64,000 nt of DNA from Halostella litorea. GTDB taxonomy: Archaea > Halobacteriota > Halobacteria > Halobacteriales > Natronoarchaeaceae. The position numbers and the translations under genes were made by a program. The notes beneath the pieces are model-generated. The model searched no databases. It had not been told where the DNA came from and was given only the letters and a program-made list of their open reading frames with translations. The stretch's first letter is position 1, and every line of letters begins with the position of its first letter. Below, one piece after another: positions 42,253 through 51,548 of this stretch. Location of the stretch: the NCBI RefSeq assembly GCF_004785955.1, contig NZ_SJER01000001.1, positions 372,001-436,000 of the forward strand, written 5' to 3'.

Positions 42253-42837
42253 ATGAGCGGCGAGGACGAGCGGCAGTGGGGGTACGTGGAGGGCGTGTCC
42301 GCCGACCGCCTGCTGGCGGCGTTCGAGGGGGCCCGGCCGCTGACCGCCGCCGAGATAGCCGACGCGGCGGGCGTCTCCGAGCAGACGGCCCGGGCCGAAC
42401 TGGCCCGGCTACGTGACGACGGGCTGGTCCGCCGGAAGGCCGTCGCCGGCGTGACGGTGTGGTTCCGGCCCGTGACGGCGTTCGGCGCGGACGACGACGC
42501 CGGCGGGCGGTCGCCCGGCGACGCCGTCGCCGACCTGGACGTGCCGGGGACCAGCGACATGATGCGGGACTGGCGACGCACCGCCGTCCGGGCCGCCTAC
42601 GACTTCCTCGCGGACGAGGCTCCCGTCGAGGAGCCGACGTTCGTCGAGGAGGTGTTTCCGTCCCACTCCGCGGGGTACGACGACCCCGACGCGTGGTGGG
42701 GGATGGTCCGGCCGCGCCTGCGGACGCTCCCGGGCGTCGACGCGCCCACCTGGCGCTCGGAGACGACGTGGCGGTTCGAGCGCGCCGCGGTCCCGGGGGA
42801 GGCCGGGGAGGGGGCGGAGTCGGGGCCGACTCAGTAG
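42253..42837 (+). CDS. HTH regulator-like protein, unknown target
   Basis: A 194-residue protein. The N-terminal 75 residues hold a MarR/ArsR-like helix-turn-helix (LTAAEIADAAGVSEQTARAELARLRDDG in pieces). The C-terminal part contains Trp/Phe-rich segments (DAWWGMVRPRLRTLPGVD) with no recognised family. Its end overlaps the end of phoU by seven bases, convergent. It may sense a ligand through the C-terminal part, but this is inference. Confidence 0.68.
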   Translation: MSGEDERQWGYVEGVSADRLLAAFEGARPLTAAEIADAAGVSEQTARAELARLRDDGLVRRKAVAGVTVWFRPVTAFGADDDAGGRSPGDAVADLDVPGTSDMMRDWRRTAVRAAYDFLADEAPVEEPTFVEEVFPSHSAGYDDPDAWWGMVRPRLRTLPGVDAPTWRSETTWRFERAAVPGEAGEGAESGPTQ

Positions 42838-43508
42838 ATCAGTTCGTCGTCGTTCTCGACCATGTACAGCGTCCGGGCGCAGATGTTGACGGCGTGGTCG
42901 CCGACGCGTTCGAGGTCGCGGATCGTAAGCAGCAGCCGCGAGACGTCCTGCAACAGGCGCTCGACGTCCTCGTCGTCGGTCGCGTCCAGTTCACGCTCGA
43001 TGAGGTCCCGGACGACGGTCTCGCTGGCCCGCTCGCAGAGCCCGTCGAGGTCGTCGTCGGCCGCGGCGATCTCGCGGCACAGGTCGGTGTCCTCACGGGC
43101 GTAGGCGTCCATCGACTCCTCGATCATGTCCAGCGTGATCGTGCCGATCTCCTGAACGTCGACCTCGGGGAACACGTCCTGGTTGGCGTCGAGCGTGTAC
43201 TCGCCGATGTTGGTCGCCAGGTCGGCGACGCGTTCGAGGTCGGTGATGATCTTGAACGTCGCGGCGATGAAACGCAGGTCGCCGGCGACCGGTTGCTGGA
43301 GCGCGAACAGGTCGATGCAGTCCTGCTCCAGGTCGAGGTACATCCGGTTTATCTCGTCGTCGCCGTCGATGACCTCCCAGGCCATCTCCTCGTCTTTCCG
43401 CTCCAAGGCGTCCAGCGACAGCCGTAGCCGTTCGAGGACGACCTCGCTCATGTAGAGGACGTCCTCCTCCAGTTCCTCGAGTTTCTCCTGGTAGTTCTGT
43501 CTGGCCAT
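42831..43508 (-). CDS. phoU: Phosphate transport regulator PhoU
   Basis: Regulator that restrains the Pst transporter when phosphate is plentiful. The 225-residue protein has two three-helix PhoU repeats with the metal-binding E/D-x-x-x-D signatures (DLERVADLATNIGEY near 90-104 and DLERVGDHAVNICAR near 195-210). It is the last gene of the pst operon, seven bases after pstB. Confidence 0.93.
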   Translation of the reverse strand: MARQNYQEKLEELEEDVLYMSEVVLERLRLSLDALERKDEEMAWEVIDGDDEINRMYLDLEQDCIDLFALQQPVAGDLRFIAATFKIITDLERVADLATNIGEYTLDANQDVFPEVDVQEIGTITLDMIEESMDAYAREDTDLCREIAAADDDLDGLCERASETVVRDLIERELDATDDEDVERLLQDVSRLLLTIRDLERVGDHAVNICARTLYMVENDDELIY

Positions 43509-43514
43509 ACTGCG

Positions 43515-44381
43515 TTATCCGAACTTCCCGGTGATGTAATCTTCGACGCGCTGGTGTTCGGGGTTCTCGAAGATCCGGTTCGTGTCGCCGAACTCGACGA
43601 GTTCGCCGCCGGTGAGGAACACGGCCGTCTTGTCGGAGATGCGCGCGGCCTGTTGCATGTTGTGGGTGACGATGACGACGGTGTACTCCTCGGCGAGTTC
43701 CTCGATGAGGTCCTCGATCTGGGAGGTGGCGACGGGGTCCAGCGCGCTCGCGGGCTCGTCCATCAGCAACACGTCGGGGTCGGGCGCGATGGCCCGGGCG
43801 ATACAGAGGCGCTGCTGCTGGCCGCCCGACAGGTCGAGCGCGCTCTCGTCCAGCCGGTCTTTCACCTCGTCCCACAGCGCCGCCCGCTTGAGCGCCTGCT
43901 CGACCCGTTCGTCGAGGTCCTCGGTGTCGTCCTGGATCCGGAGGCCGTAGGCGACGTTGTCGTAGATGCTCTTCGGGAACGGGTTCGGGGCCTGGAACAC
44001 CATGCCGATGCGCCGGCGGAGCGCGACGGGGTCGACGTCGTCGTCGTACACGTTCTTCCCCTCGAACCGGAGTTCGCCCTCGACGCGGGCCGAATCGACC
44101 AGGTCGTTCATCCGGTTGATACACCGCAGGAACGTCGACTTCCCGCAGCCCGACGGCCCGATGATCGCCGTCACGCGCTGTGCCGGGATCCCGATGTCGA
44201 TGTCCTGGAGCGCCTGCTCGTCGCCGTAGTAGACGGCGAGGTCGCGCGTCTCGATGACGTCCCTGGTGGACGCAGTCGCGTCGGCGGCGCTCTCCGTCAC
44301 CCCGTCGGAGCCGGGGGTCGGGCGGGCGGTCGAACCGTCGTCTGTGCCGGATTCGGATGTCGTCACGTCTTGCTGTGTCAT
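43515..44381 (-). CDS. pstB: Phosphate ABC transporter ATP-binding protein
   Basis: ATPase that powers phosphate uptake. The 288-residue protein has a Ser/Thr/Asp-rich N-terminal extension (about 1-40). The ABC module follows: Walker [11 protein letters not shown]-loop [10 protein letters not shown], signature LSGGQQQRL, Walker [13 protein letters not shown] and H-loop VTHNM. The ATG at 44381 overlaps the pstA stop (ATGA), so translation is coupled. Confidence 0.95.
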   Translation of the reverse strand: MTQQDVTTSESGTDDGSTARPTPGSDGVTESAADATASTRDVIETRDLAVYYGDEQALQDIDIGIPAQRVTAIIGPSGCGKSTFLRCINRMNDLVDSARVEGELRFEGKNVYDDDVDPVALRRRIGMVFQAPNPFPKSIYDNVAYGLRIQDDTEDLDERVEQALKRAALWDEVKDRLDESALDLSGGQQQRLCIARAIAPDPDVLLMDEPASALDPVATSQIEDLIEELAEEYTVVIVTHNMQQAARISDKTAVFLTGGELVEFGDTNRIFENPEHQRVEDYITGKFG

Positions 44382-45253
44382 TGTCGGGTCTGATAGCGGT
44401 TGCGCACGAGGATCGCAACGGAGTTGATCGAGAGCAGTACCACCAGTAGCGTCACCACGCCGGCGGCGACGACCCCGTACTGGAACGCCTCGTCGGGGTA
44501 CGACGCCCACGTGTAGATCTGCATCGGCATCGCACTGATCTTGGCGAACGGGCCGTTCGGGACGCCGAACACGGTCGTCGGCGCGCCGATCATGATGAGC
44601 GGCGCGGTTTCGCCGATCGCCCGGCCGAGCGCCAGGATGGTGCCGGTGAGGATGCCGGGCAGCGACTCGGGCAAGACGACGTTCTTTATCGTCTGCCACT
44701 TCGTCGCGCCCATGCCGTAGGACGCCTGCCGCATCGAGTCAGGCACGGCCTGGATCGCCTCCTGCGCGGAGATGATGACGATCGGCAGGATGAGCAGGGA
44801 GATGGTGAAGCCGGCGACGAGCAGCGTCCCGTACCCCAGGCTGACGAACTGGACGAACAGTCCGAGCCCGAGGAGGCCGTACACGACCGAGGGGACGCCC
44901 GCCAGGTTCGCGATGTTGAGCTGGATGAAGGCGGTCGCGCGGTTGTCCGGCGCGTACTCCTCCAGGTAGACGGCCGCCCCGACGCCCAGCGGGAACGTGA
45001 CCAGCGCGATGAGCAACATCAGGAAGATGGAGCCGACGAGCGCCGGGAAGATGCCGGCCTGCTCCGGCACCGGGTGGGGCGGGCTGGTGAGGAACTGCCA
45101 GTCGAGCCAGCCGACGGCGTCGACCGCCACGTAGGCGAGCAACACGGCCAGCGCGACGATGCCAAGCAGCGTCGCGCCGAGCGTCAGATACTCGAAGGCG
45201 ACGTCTTTCGTCCGGCTGATCCGCCCGAAGGCGGTGGAGTCGTCGGTCGTCAT
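44378..45253 (-). CDS. pstA: Phosphate ABC transporter permease
   Basis: Membrane subunit of the phosphate importer. The 291-residue protein has six helices and the permease coupling motif ([26 protein letters not shown]-type loop, in pieces). The ATG at 45253 shares one base with the pstC stop (TAATG), which makes it the right start over a longer in-frame one. Confidence 0.94.
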   Translation of the reverse strand: MTTDDSTAFGRISRTKDVAFEYLTLGATLLGIVALAVLLAYVAVDAVGWLDWQFLTSPPHPVPEQAGIFPALVGSIFLMLLIALVTFPLGVGAAVYLEEYAPDNRATAFIQLNIANLAGVPSVVYGLLGLGLFVQFVSLGYGTLLVAGFTISLLILPIVIISAQEAIQAVPDSMRQASYGMGATKWQTIKNVVLPESLPGILTGTILALGRAIGETAPLIMIGAPTTVFGVPNGPFAKISAMPMQIYTWASYPDEAFQYGVVAAGVVTLLVVLLSINSVAILVRNRYQTRQ

Positions 45254-46188
45254 TATCTGTACTCCTCCCTGTACCGCGATGCGATCCACTCACTGACGAG
45301 GTTCATGGCGAAGGTGATGACAAACAGCGTGAGCCCGACCGCGAAGAGGCTCTTGTACGACAGCGACTGGCCGGTCACGTCGCTCGCGCCGAGCTGGACC
45401 ATCGCCGCGGTCATCGTCTGGATGGAGTTGAGGAACACGCCCGCCGGGTCGGTCAGGTCGACCAGCCGGGGGGTGTTGCCCGCCGCGATCGTGACCGCCA
45501 TCGTCTCGCCGATGGCCCGCGAGAGCGCGAGGATGTACGACGAGGCGATGCCCGAGATGGAGGCCGGCACGACGACGCTCGTCGAGACGGTGAACTTCGT
45601 GGCTCCCAGCCCGTAGCTCGCGTTCCGGAGCGAGTCCGGCACCGCGCTCATCGCGTCCTCGCTTATCGAGGAGACCATCGGGATGATCATGATGCCGACG
45701 ATGATGGAGGCCGAGAGCGCGTTGAACGTGTCGATGGAGGGAAAGAGGACGCCCAGCGCCGGCGTGATGTACACCAGCGCGAAGTAGCCGTAGACGACCG
45801 TGGGCACGCCCGCAAGCACCTCCAGCGCGGGCTTCAGCACCTTCCGGGCGCGCTCGCTGGCGTACTCGCTGAGGTAGATCGCCGTCAGCAGGCCGATCGG
45901 CAGCGCCACGACGGCCGCGCCGAACGTGATCACGAGCGTCCCCGTCACCAGCGGCAACACGCCGAACTGGATCGGGTCGTTGGCCGGGCTCCAGGTCGTC
46001 CCGGTCAGGAACTCGACGGGGGACACCTCCGAGAAGAACGTTACCGAGTCCCCGAGCAGCGTCAGCAGGATGCCGACGGTCGTCAGCACGGAGAGGACGG
46101 CACAGGTGAAGAAGACGACCCGTATCACGGCCTCCCGCCTGCTCCGGCCCCCGTCGCGGGAGAGGTCGGGCGCGTTCGCGCCGCTCAT
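45253..46188 (-). CDS. pstC: Phosphate ABC transporter permease
   Basis: Partner permease of PstA. The 311-residue protein starts with a 20-residue polar, basic tail and has six or more helices with the coupling loop EDAMSAVPDSLRNASYGLGA. It is separated from pstS by 43 bases. Confidence 0.94.
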   Translation of the reverse strand: MSGANAPDLSRDGGRSRREAVIRVVFFTCAVLSVLTTVGILLTLLGDSVTFFSEVSPVEFLTGTTWSPANDPIQFGVLPLVTGTLVITFGAAVVALPIGLLTAIYLSEYASERARKVLKPALEVLAGVPTVVYGYFALVYITPALGVLFPSIDTFNALSASIIVGIMIIPMVSSISEDAMSAVPDSLRNASYGLGATKFTVSTSVVVPASISGIASSYILALSRAIGETMAVTIAAGNTPRLVDLTDPAGVFLNSIQTMTAAMVQLGASDVTGQSLSYKSLFAVGLTLFVITFAMNLVSEWIASRYREEYR

Positions 46189-46231
46189 CGGGACACCCCC
46201 GTCGCGGATGCGCGTCGGCGCGGAGCCGTGG

Positions 46232-47206
46232 TCATCCGTCCACCTCCGCGATGGCGGCGTCGAGTTTGTCCAGGTTCTCCTGGAGTTGGTCCTCGGTGAT
46301 GGGCACGTAGCCGACCTCCGAGACGAGGTCGGTCGCCGCCTTCTCCAGGTAGAACCGGACGAAGTCGCGCACGGCGGGGTCGGTCAGCGACTCCTTGGCG
46401 ACGTAGGTGAAAAGCGGCCGGGAGAGGGGCTGGTAGCGGCCCTCCTTGGCGTTTTGCAGCGACGGTTCGACGCAGCCGTCGCCGTTGTCGATGGCGAGGG
46501 CCTTGATCGAGTTCGGGTTCTCGCTGTAGTAGGCGAACCCGAAGTAGCCCATCGCGTACTTCGACCCCTGGACGCCGCGGACGATGGTGCGGTCCTTCTC
46601 GGTCGCCGAGTAGTCGTTCCGGTGGGTCCCCTCCTCGCCGATGACCGTCTCCTTGAAGTAGTCGAACGTGCCGCTGACAGTCGCGGCCCCGAACAGGTCG
46701 AACGGCTCGTCCGGCCAGTCGTCCCGGACGTCGCTCCACTGCTGGGCCCCGTCGGCCATCCAGATCTGGCGGAGTTCGTCGACGGTCACGCAGTCGACCC
46801 AGTCGGCCTCCGGGTTGACGACGACGGTGAGCGCGTCGGTCCCGACGACGAACTCGATCGGCTCGACGCCGTTGTCGGCACACTGGGCCTGCTCCTCCTC
46901 GGCGATGGGGCGACTCGCGTTGTTGAGGTCCGTCATCCCCGGACAGAAGAAGTTGGAGAAGCCGCCGCCGCTGCCGGTCTTGCTGATCGCGACGTTCACC
47001 GTGGGGTTTTGCTGCGTGTAGTCGGAGGCGACCGCCTCCGCGATCGGAAACACCGTGCTGCTGCCCGCGATGTTCACCTGCCTGTCCTCCCCGCCCATGA
47101 CCCGGGCACACCCTGTCAAGCCGGCCGCGCCCGCCGCACCCGCCGCGGCCAAGATCCGCCGCCTAGAGACCCGTGGCGGTCGGCGTGGCGTGTCTTCCGA
47201 CATCAT
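46232..47206 (-). CDS. pstS: Phosphate-binding lipoprotein
   Basis: Captures phosphate outside the membrane and delivers it to PstCA. The 324-residue protein has a Tat signal (SRRRILAAAG) and a lipobox LTGC (C33), then the PBP fold with NIAGSSTVFPIAEAV and SKTGSGGGF at the phosphate-binding site, and GTDALTVVVNPEADW later. Two adjacent ATGs (47206, 47203) are possible. Upstream lies a TATA region containing a 14-base palindrome. It heads a pstSCAB-phoU operon, divergent from the AbrB-PhoU regulator. Confidence 0.94.
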   Translation of the reverse strand: MMSEDTPRRPPRVSRRRILAAAGAAGAAGLTGCARVMGGEDRQVNIAGSSTVFPIAEAVASDYTQQNPTVNVAISKTGSGGGFSNFFCPGMTDLNNASRPIAEEEQAQCADNGVEPIEFVVGTDALTVVVNPEADWVDCVTVDELRQIWMADGAQQWSDVRDDWPDEPFDLFGAATVSGTFDYFKETVIGEEGTHRNDYSATEKDRTIVRGVQGSKYAMGYFGFAYYSENPNSIKALAIDNGDGCVEPSLQNAKEGRYQPLSRPLFTYVAKESLTDPAVRDFVRFYLEKAATDLVSEVGYVPITEDQLQENLDKLDAAIAEVDG

Positions 47207-47245
47207 CCGAAAGTGGGGATATGAGCGGTAAGTACCCTGCTATGT

Positions 47246-47259
47246 TATCTATATAGATA
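47246..47259 (-). promoter_or_regulatory. Perfect 14-base palindrome over the pstS TATA region
   Basis: TATCTATATAGATA reads the same on both strands and lies 40-53 bases before the pstS start. Its TATATAGAT half recurs at 47455-47463 near the divergent regulator's promoter. It is a candidate site for phosphate-responsive control, and may also serve as the TATA box. Confidence 0.55.
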
Positions 47260-47454
47260 TACGTATGACACCGATCCGAACAGGAAATTGTGTAGCCGAG
47301 CGCGCCGGCTCGACCCGCGATTCGCACCGCTCACTGCCGGTTTCGTCGGAGTTTCGGAAGGCAGGAGAGCGGCCGGATCGACGCCGTCGACGGTCGGTAG
47401 CGGACGGGAACCGCGGGTCAGTACGGCTCCGTTCCCTACCGGATAGAACTGTGG

Positions 47455-47480
47455 TATATAGATGGGGATAGTTTTATAGT
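47455..47480 (+). promoter_or_regulatory. Promoter of the AbrB-PhoU regulator with shared TATATAGAT element
   Basis: TATATAGAT (47455-47463) is followed by a second AT-rich box, TTTTATAGT (47472-47480), 22-30 bases before the ATG at 47502. The downstream box is the likely TATA element; the upstream copy of the pstS motif sits where an activator or repressor could act. Confidence 0.55.
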
Positions 47481-47501
47481 ATCGTGTACGTGGTTCCGGA
47501 T

Positions 47502-48497
47502 ATGGAGACCCGCAAGGTGCAGGTGACGGGCGGATCGACGTACACCGTCTCGCTTCCGAAGTCCTGGGCGACCGAGAACGGGGTCAGCGCCGGCAGCGAA
47601 GTCGAGTTCTACCCGGAGGAGGACTCGCTGCTGTTGACCCCTCGGAGCGAGGACGAGCGGACCGAGGGGGCGCTCGACGTCTCCGACCTGGCGGGCGAGA
47701 AGCTGACGCGTGCGGTGATGACGATGTACGTCAGCGGGTTCGACATCATCGCGCTGGAGGCGAGCCGGATCACGACCGACCAGCGGCGGGCGATCCGCGA
47801 GGCCGTCCAGGGGCTGGTCGGCGTCGAGGTGCTGGAGGAGACCAGCGAGCGGGTCGTCCTGCAGGACCTGCTCGACTCCTCGGAGCTGTCGATCGAGAAC
47901 GCGGTGACGCGGATGCGGCTCATCTCGCGGTCGATGCTCGACGACGCCGTCACCGCCCTGGTCGAGAACGACGACGACCTCGCGCGGGACGTGATAGAGC
48001 GCGACGACGACGTCGACCGCCTCTGGTTCGTCGTCTCCCGGATCTTCCGTGCGACGCTGCGCTCCCCGCGGGCCGCCAAGGAACTGGGGCTGCCCCGGGA
48101 GACGTGTTTCGACTACCACTCCTGTGCGCGCCAGCTGGAGCGGATCGCCGACCACGCCGCGAAGATGGCCCACCTCGCGCTCCAGCTCGACACGGTGCCC
48201 GAGGACGTCGCCGAGGCGCTGGCGGCGGCCCACGAGGACTCGGCGGCCGTGATCGACAAGGCAATGGACGCCCTGCTGACGACCGAAAACGAGGGGTCGA
48301 CGACGCTGGCGAACGACGCCCGCGAGTCGATCCTGACGATAGACGACCACACCCGCGACCTGCGGGAACTGCTGCGGGACTTGGACCCCGCGGAGGCCCA
48401 GCTGCTCGGGCTGGTCGCCGACTCGCTGTCGCGGAGCGCCGACTACGGCGGCAACATCGCCGAGACGGCGCTCCAGAAGGCCGCGCCGCGGCCCTGA
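47502..48497 (+). CDS. AbrB-domain PhoU-family transcription regulator
   Basis: A 331-residue protein combining an N-terminal SpoVT/AbrB DNA-binding domain (about 1-50; METRKVQVTGGSTYTVSLPKSWA) with a PhoU-like helical region (about 95-325; ARQLERIADHAAKMAHLALQ is the metal-binding repeat). The architecture suggests that it binds DNA and senses the state of the Pst system or phosphate. It is divergent from pstS with 295 bases between starts, so auto- and cross-control are plausible. The ATG at 47502 fits a leaderless start. Confidence 0.9.
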   Translation: METRKVQVTGGSTYTVSLPKSWATENGVSAGSEVEFYPEEDSLLLTPRSEDERTEGALDVSDLAGEKLTRAVMTMYVSGFDIIALEASRITTDQRRAIREAVQGLVGVEVLEETSERVVLQDLLDSSELSIENAVTRMRLISRSMLDDAVTALVENDDDLARDVIERDDDVDRLWFVVSRIFRATLRSPRAAKELGLPRETCFDYHSCARQLERIADHAAKMAHLALQLDTVPEDVAEALAAAHEDSAAVIDKAMDALLTTENEGSTTLANDARESILTIDDHTRDLRELLRDLDPAEAQLLGLVADSLSRSADYGGNIAETALQKAAPRP

Positions 48498-48540
48498 CTC
48501 GCCGCGTGCGGTCCGCCGGCCTCGGGCAGCCAGGGGCCGC

Positions 48541-49752
48541 TTACGCCGACCACTCCCAGTCCTGTACCGCGACCGTCTCGCCCGCGGCGACGCCCTCGCG
48601 GCCGTCCGCTATCTCGACCCAGCCGTCGGCCAGCGCGACGCTCGACAGGACGCCGGAGCCGCTCGCGCGGGTCGGGACGGCGACGCGCTCGCCGTCGCGC
48701 TCCTCCAGCGACACGCGGGCGAACGTCCGGGTGCCCGGCTCGCTCGGTATCTTCCGGTCCAGCCGCGCCTCGACGGTCGGGTGGTCATGCAGGGGAAGCC
48801 GGCCGGCGCGCTTCAGCGCGGGGCGGAGGAACTGCACGGCGTTGACGATGCAGGCGACGGGGTAGCCCGGCAGCATCAGCACGGGCGTGTCCTCGACGAC
48901 GCCGAACGCGACGGGGTGGCCCGGCTTCAGCGCGACGCCGTGGACAAGCACCTCGCCGAGGTCGGCGACCACCTCGGGGATGAGGTCGCGCTCGCCGACG
49001 GAGGAGCCGCCGGTCGTCACGACGACGTCCTTCGTCAGGTCGCGCTGGACCGCCGCCCGCAGCGCCGCCCGGTCGTCGGTGACGACGTCGCGGTACTCGG
49101 CCCGGCCGCCCCAGCGCTCGACGTAGCGCGAGACGGTCAGCCCGTTCGTCTCTATCACCTCGCCGGGGTCGGGGTCGCGCTGGACGAGTTCCTCGCCCGT
49201 CGGGATCACGCCGACCGACGGGCGGTCGTAGACCGCCACCTCGTCGACGCCGACGGACTTCAGCATGCCCAGGTCCGATGGCCGGAGGCGGTGGCCCGGT
49301 TCGTACAGCGTCCGGCCCGCGCTCACGTCCTCGCCGACGGGGGCGACGTTCTCCCCCTCGGCGACGGCGTCGAACACCTCCAGGTCGCCGCCGACCGCCT
49401 CGACGTGCTCCACCATGACGACGGCGTCGGCCCCCTCGGGGAGTTCGCTCCCCGTGTGGACCCGCGTCGCCCGGTCCGGGCCGACCGCGTCGGCGGGGCG
49501 GAGCACCGCCGGGGAGCGGTCGCTCGCGCCGAAGGTGTCGGCCGCCCGCACCGCGTAGCCGTCCATCGCCGCCCGGCGGTAGTGGGGCACCGGCCGCTCG
49601 GCGGTCACCCGCTCGGCGACGACCCGGCCGTCGGCCGCCGTAAGCGGGACGCGCTCGGTCCGGTCCGTCCCCGAGACGGCCTCCCGGAGCGTCGCGCGCG
49701 CCTCGTCCAGCCGGGTCCGGTCCTTGAACCCGGCGTCCGTGGGGTCGCTCAT
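48541..49752 (-). CDS. moeA: Molybdopterin molybdenumtransferase
   Basis: Inserts molybdate into adenylated molybdopterin. The 403-residue protein has MoeA domains in order: N-terminal segment with AMDGYAVRAADT, a beta-rich domain with HTGSELPEGADAVV, the MogA-like domain with VGVIPTGEEL and TTGGSSVGERDLIPEV, KPGHPVAFGV and PGYPVACIVN, and a C-terminal beta barrel. The length is normal. No other molybdopterin gene is nearby. Confidence 0.94.
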   Translation of the reverse strand: MSDPTDAGFKDRTRLDEARATLREAVSGTDRTERVPLTAADGRVVAERVTAERPVPHYRRAAMDGYAVRAADTFGASDRSPAVLRPADAVGPDRATRVHTGSELPEGADAVVMVEHVEAVGGDLEVFDAVAEGENVAPVGEDVSAGRTLYEPGHRLRPSDLGMLKSVGVDEVAVYDRPSVGVIPTGEELVQRDPDPGEVIETNGLTVSRYVERWGGRAEYRDVVTDDRAALRAAVQRDLTKDVVVTTGGSSVGERDLIPEVVADLGEVLVHGVALKPGHPVAFGVVEDTPVLMLPGYPVACIVNAVQFLRPALKRAGRLPLHDHPTVEARLDRKIPSEPGTRTFARVSLEERDGERVAVPTRASGSGVLSSVALADGWVEIADGREGVAAGETVAVQDWEWSA

Positions 49753-49791
49753 GTCGACGCCTTCGTGGCGGCCGCGTGAAAAAGTAGCGGG

Positions 49792-51396
49792 CTACGGGCG
49801 GTAGCGCCACAGTGCCAGCGCGACGACGGCCACGGCGACGCCCGCGGCCGCCGCGACCGGCCCGCCGGGGACGAGCGAGCGGTCGTCGCCCCCGCCGTCG
49901 GTGGCGTCCGTGCCATCGTCGGGGTCCGTGCCGTCGGCATCGGTCGTCCCGTCGGTGCCGTCGGCGGTCGTCGTGCCGGTGGTCGTGGTCCCGTTCGGCG
50001 ACGCCGGCTCGGTCTCGACCGCGCACTCGCCCGCCAGAAGCGTCGCGGAGCCGTTGACGCCCGTCGTGTTCTCGTGGGGCGCGCCGACGAGCGCGTCCCG
50101 CGTTCCCTCGCCCGTCGCGTTCGCGACGAGGCCGACGCGGTAGCCCGACAGGTCGCCCTCGCTCTCGCCGGTCAGCACCCGCGAGGCGTCGCCGTCCGCG
50201 GGGACGAGGTACGTCGCCCCGGCGGTCCCCGCGGCGTACGGCGCGCCGACGAGCAGGTCGGCCCGCCCGTCGCAGGTCAGGTCGCCCGCCGTCGCGTCCC
50301 AGCCGGCGCGCTCGCCCGGCGCGCCGACGAACGCGGGGTCGACGGCCGAGAGGTCCGCGTCCGCCGGCGGGACGACGTACACCGCGCCGGAGTCGCTCCC
50401 GTTCGGGCTCGCGGTCGGCGCGCCGACGACCAGCCCGGCCGAGCCGTTCCGGTCGGCGAGCGCGACGGTCGATCCGGCCCTGTCGCCCGACTCCGCGCCG
50501 CGGATCGTCACGGCGGCGTCGGCCGCCGAGACGGTCCCGGTTTGGTCGGCGGCGACGCCGTACACCGCGCCGGCACCCGACCCGCCGGCGTCCCGGGCCC
50601 CGGCGAACAGCTCCGGCGTCCCGTCGCCGTCGACGTCCCCGCCGGCCACGTCCCAGCCGGCCCGCCCGCTCTCGGCGGTTCCGACGAGCGCGAGGGCCGC
50701 GTCGCCGGACGTGCCCTCCGCGGGGAGGTCCTCGAAGTAGTACGCCGCGCCGGCGTCCGTCGCGCCGGCGTCGCTCCGCGGCGCGCCGACGAGCAGGCCC
50801 GCGCCGTCGCCCGAGCCGTTCGGGACCGCCGCGACGGAGAGGCCGAACTGCTCGTCGCCCTCGCCGGCGAGCACCGCGTCGGCGTCGGCCGGCGTGAGCG
50901 TCCCGGACAGCGACGGTCCGCCGTAGAAGACGTAGACGTAGCCCGTGTCCCGGAGCGGCGCGGTCACGACCAGGTCGTCGACGCCGTCGCCGTTCAGGTC
51001 CGCGAGCGCGACGTCGTAGCCCGTCCACTCGCCGCCGCCGGTCCCCTCAACGGTCACGTCGGCGTCGGCCGCGTCGCGTTCGCCGCCGTCGATGGGGCCG
51101 AAAAAGAGGTACGCCGCCCCGGCGTTCCCACCCGCGCCGTCGGCGAACGGCTGGCCGACCGCCACGTCGCCGGTCCCGTCGCCGTCGGCGTCGCCGCCCG
51201 CGACCGACTCGCCGACGGCCGGCCCCCCGCGCACCGTCGCGTGGGGCGACAGGGGGGCGTCGCTGTCGTTCTCGCTCCCGTTCGACTCCTGCAGTCCGTC
51301 CGCGGTCGCCGACGGAACCGCCGCGCCCGCCCCCGCGGCCGCGACGGCGAGCACCGCGAGCGTCCCGAGGGCCGCCGCCACCGTTCGTGCGTGCAT
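49792..51396 (-). CDS. Exported FG-GAP beta-propeller protein with C-terminal anchor
   Basis: A 534-residue protein with a Sec-type signal (about 1-30), then seven consecutive repeats of about 50-60 residues. Each has the form 'G-x-x-V-A-x-x-D-x-[ND]-x-D-G-x-x-D-L-x-V-G-A-P ... G-A-x-Y', the FG-GAP/integrin-alpha propeller pattern with Ca-binding DxDGxxD loops. Seven repeats make one closed propeller. A Thr/Gly/Asp-rich linker (likely glycosylated) and a final membrane helix (VAAAAGVAVAVVALALW) anchor it. The helix is preceded by VPGG, similar to but not exactly a PGF archaeosortase tag. A GTG two codons upstream is an alternative start. The ligand is unknown. Confidence 0.8.
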   Translation of the reverse strand: MHARTVAAALGTLAVLAVAAAGAGAAVPSATADGLQESNGSENDSDAPLSPHATVRGGPAVGESVAGGDADGDGTGDVAVGQPFADGAGGNAGAAYLFFGPIDGGERDAADADVTVEGTGGGEWTGYDVALADLNGDGVDDLVVTAPLRDTGYVYVFYGGPSLSGTLTPADADAVLAGEGDEQFGLSVAAVPNGSGDGAGLLVGAPRSDAGATDAGAAYYFEDLPAEGTSGDAALALVGTAESGRAGWDVAGGDVDGDGTPELFAGARDAGGSGAGAVYGVAADQTGTVSAADAAVTIRGAESGDRAGSTVALADRNGSAGLVVGAPTASPNGSDSGAVYVVPPADADLSAVDPAFVGAPGERAGWDATAGDLTCDGRADLLVGAPYAAGTAGATYLVPADGDASRVLTGESEGDLSGYRVGLVANATGEGTRDALVGAPHENTTGVNGSATLLAGECAVETEPASPNGTTTTGTTTADGTDGTTDADGTDPDDGTDATDGGGDDRSLVPGGPVAAAAGVAVAVVALALWRYRP

Positions 51397-51548
51397 CGTC
51401 ACGGATGTGTCAGCGTCGATGCTTTGTTATCGGCCGGCAAGCGCGGGGTAAGCGCCGCTTACTCGGCCGTCCGACCGCGGGCCGGACCGCGGAACCGGGG
51501 CCGACGGCCGACGGAACGCTTACGCCCCGGGGCTTTCAACCCGGACGC

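Noticed and set aside
47265-47471. 68-residue frame in the pst/regulator promoter region
   Set aside because: Arg/Ser-rich, no hydrophobic core, and it covers the putative control elements of both divergent genes. More likely non-coding.
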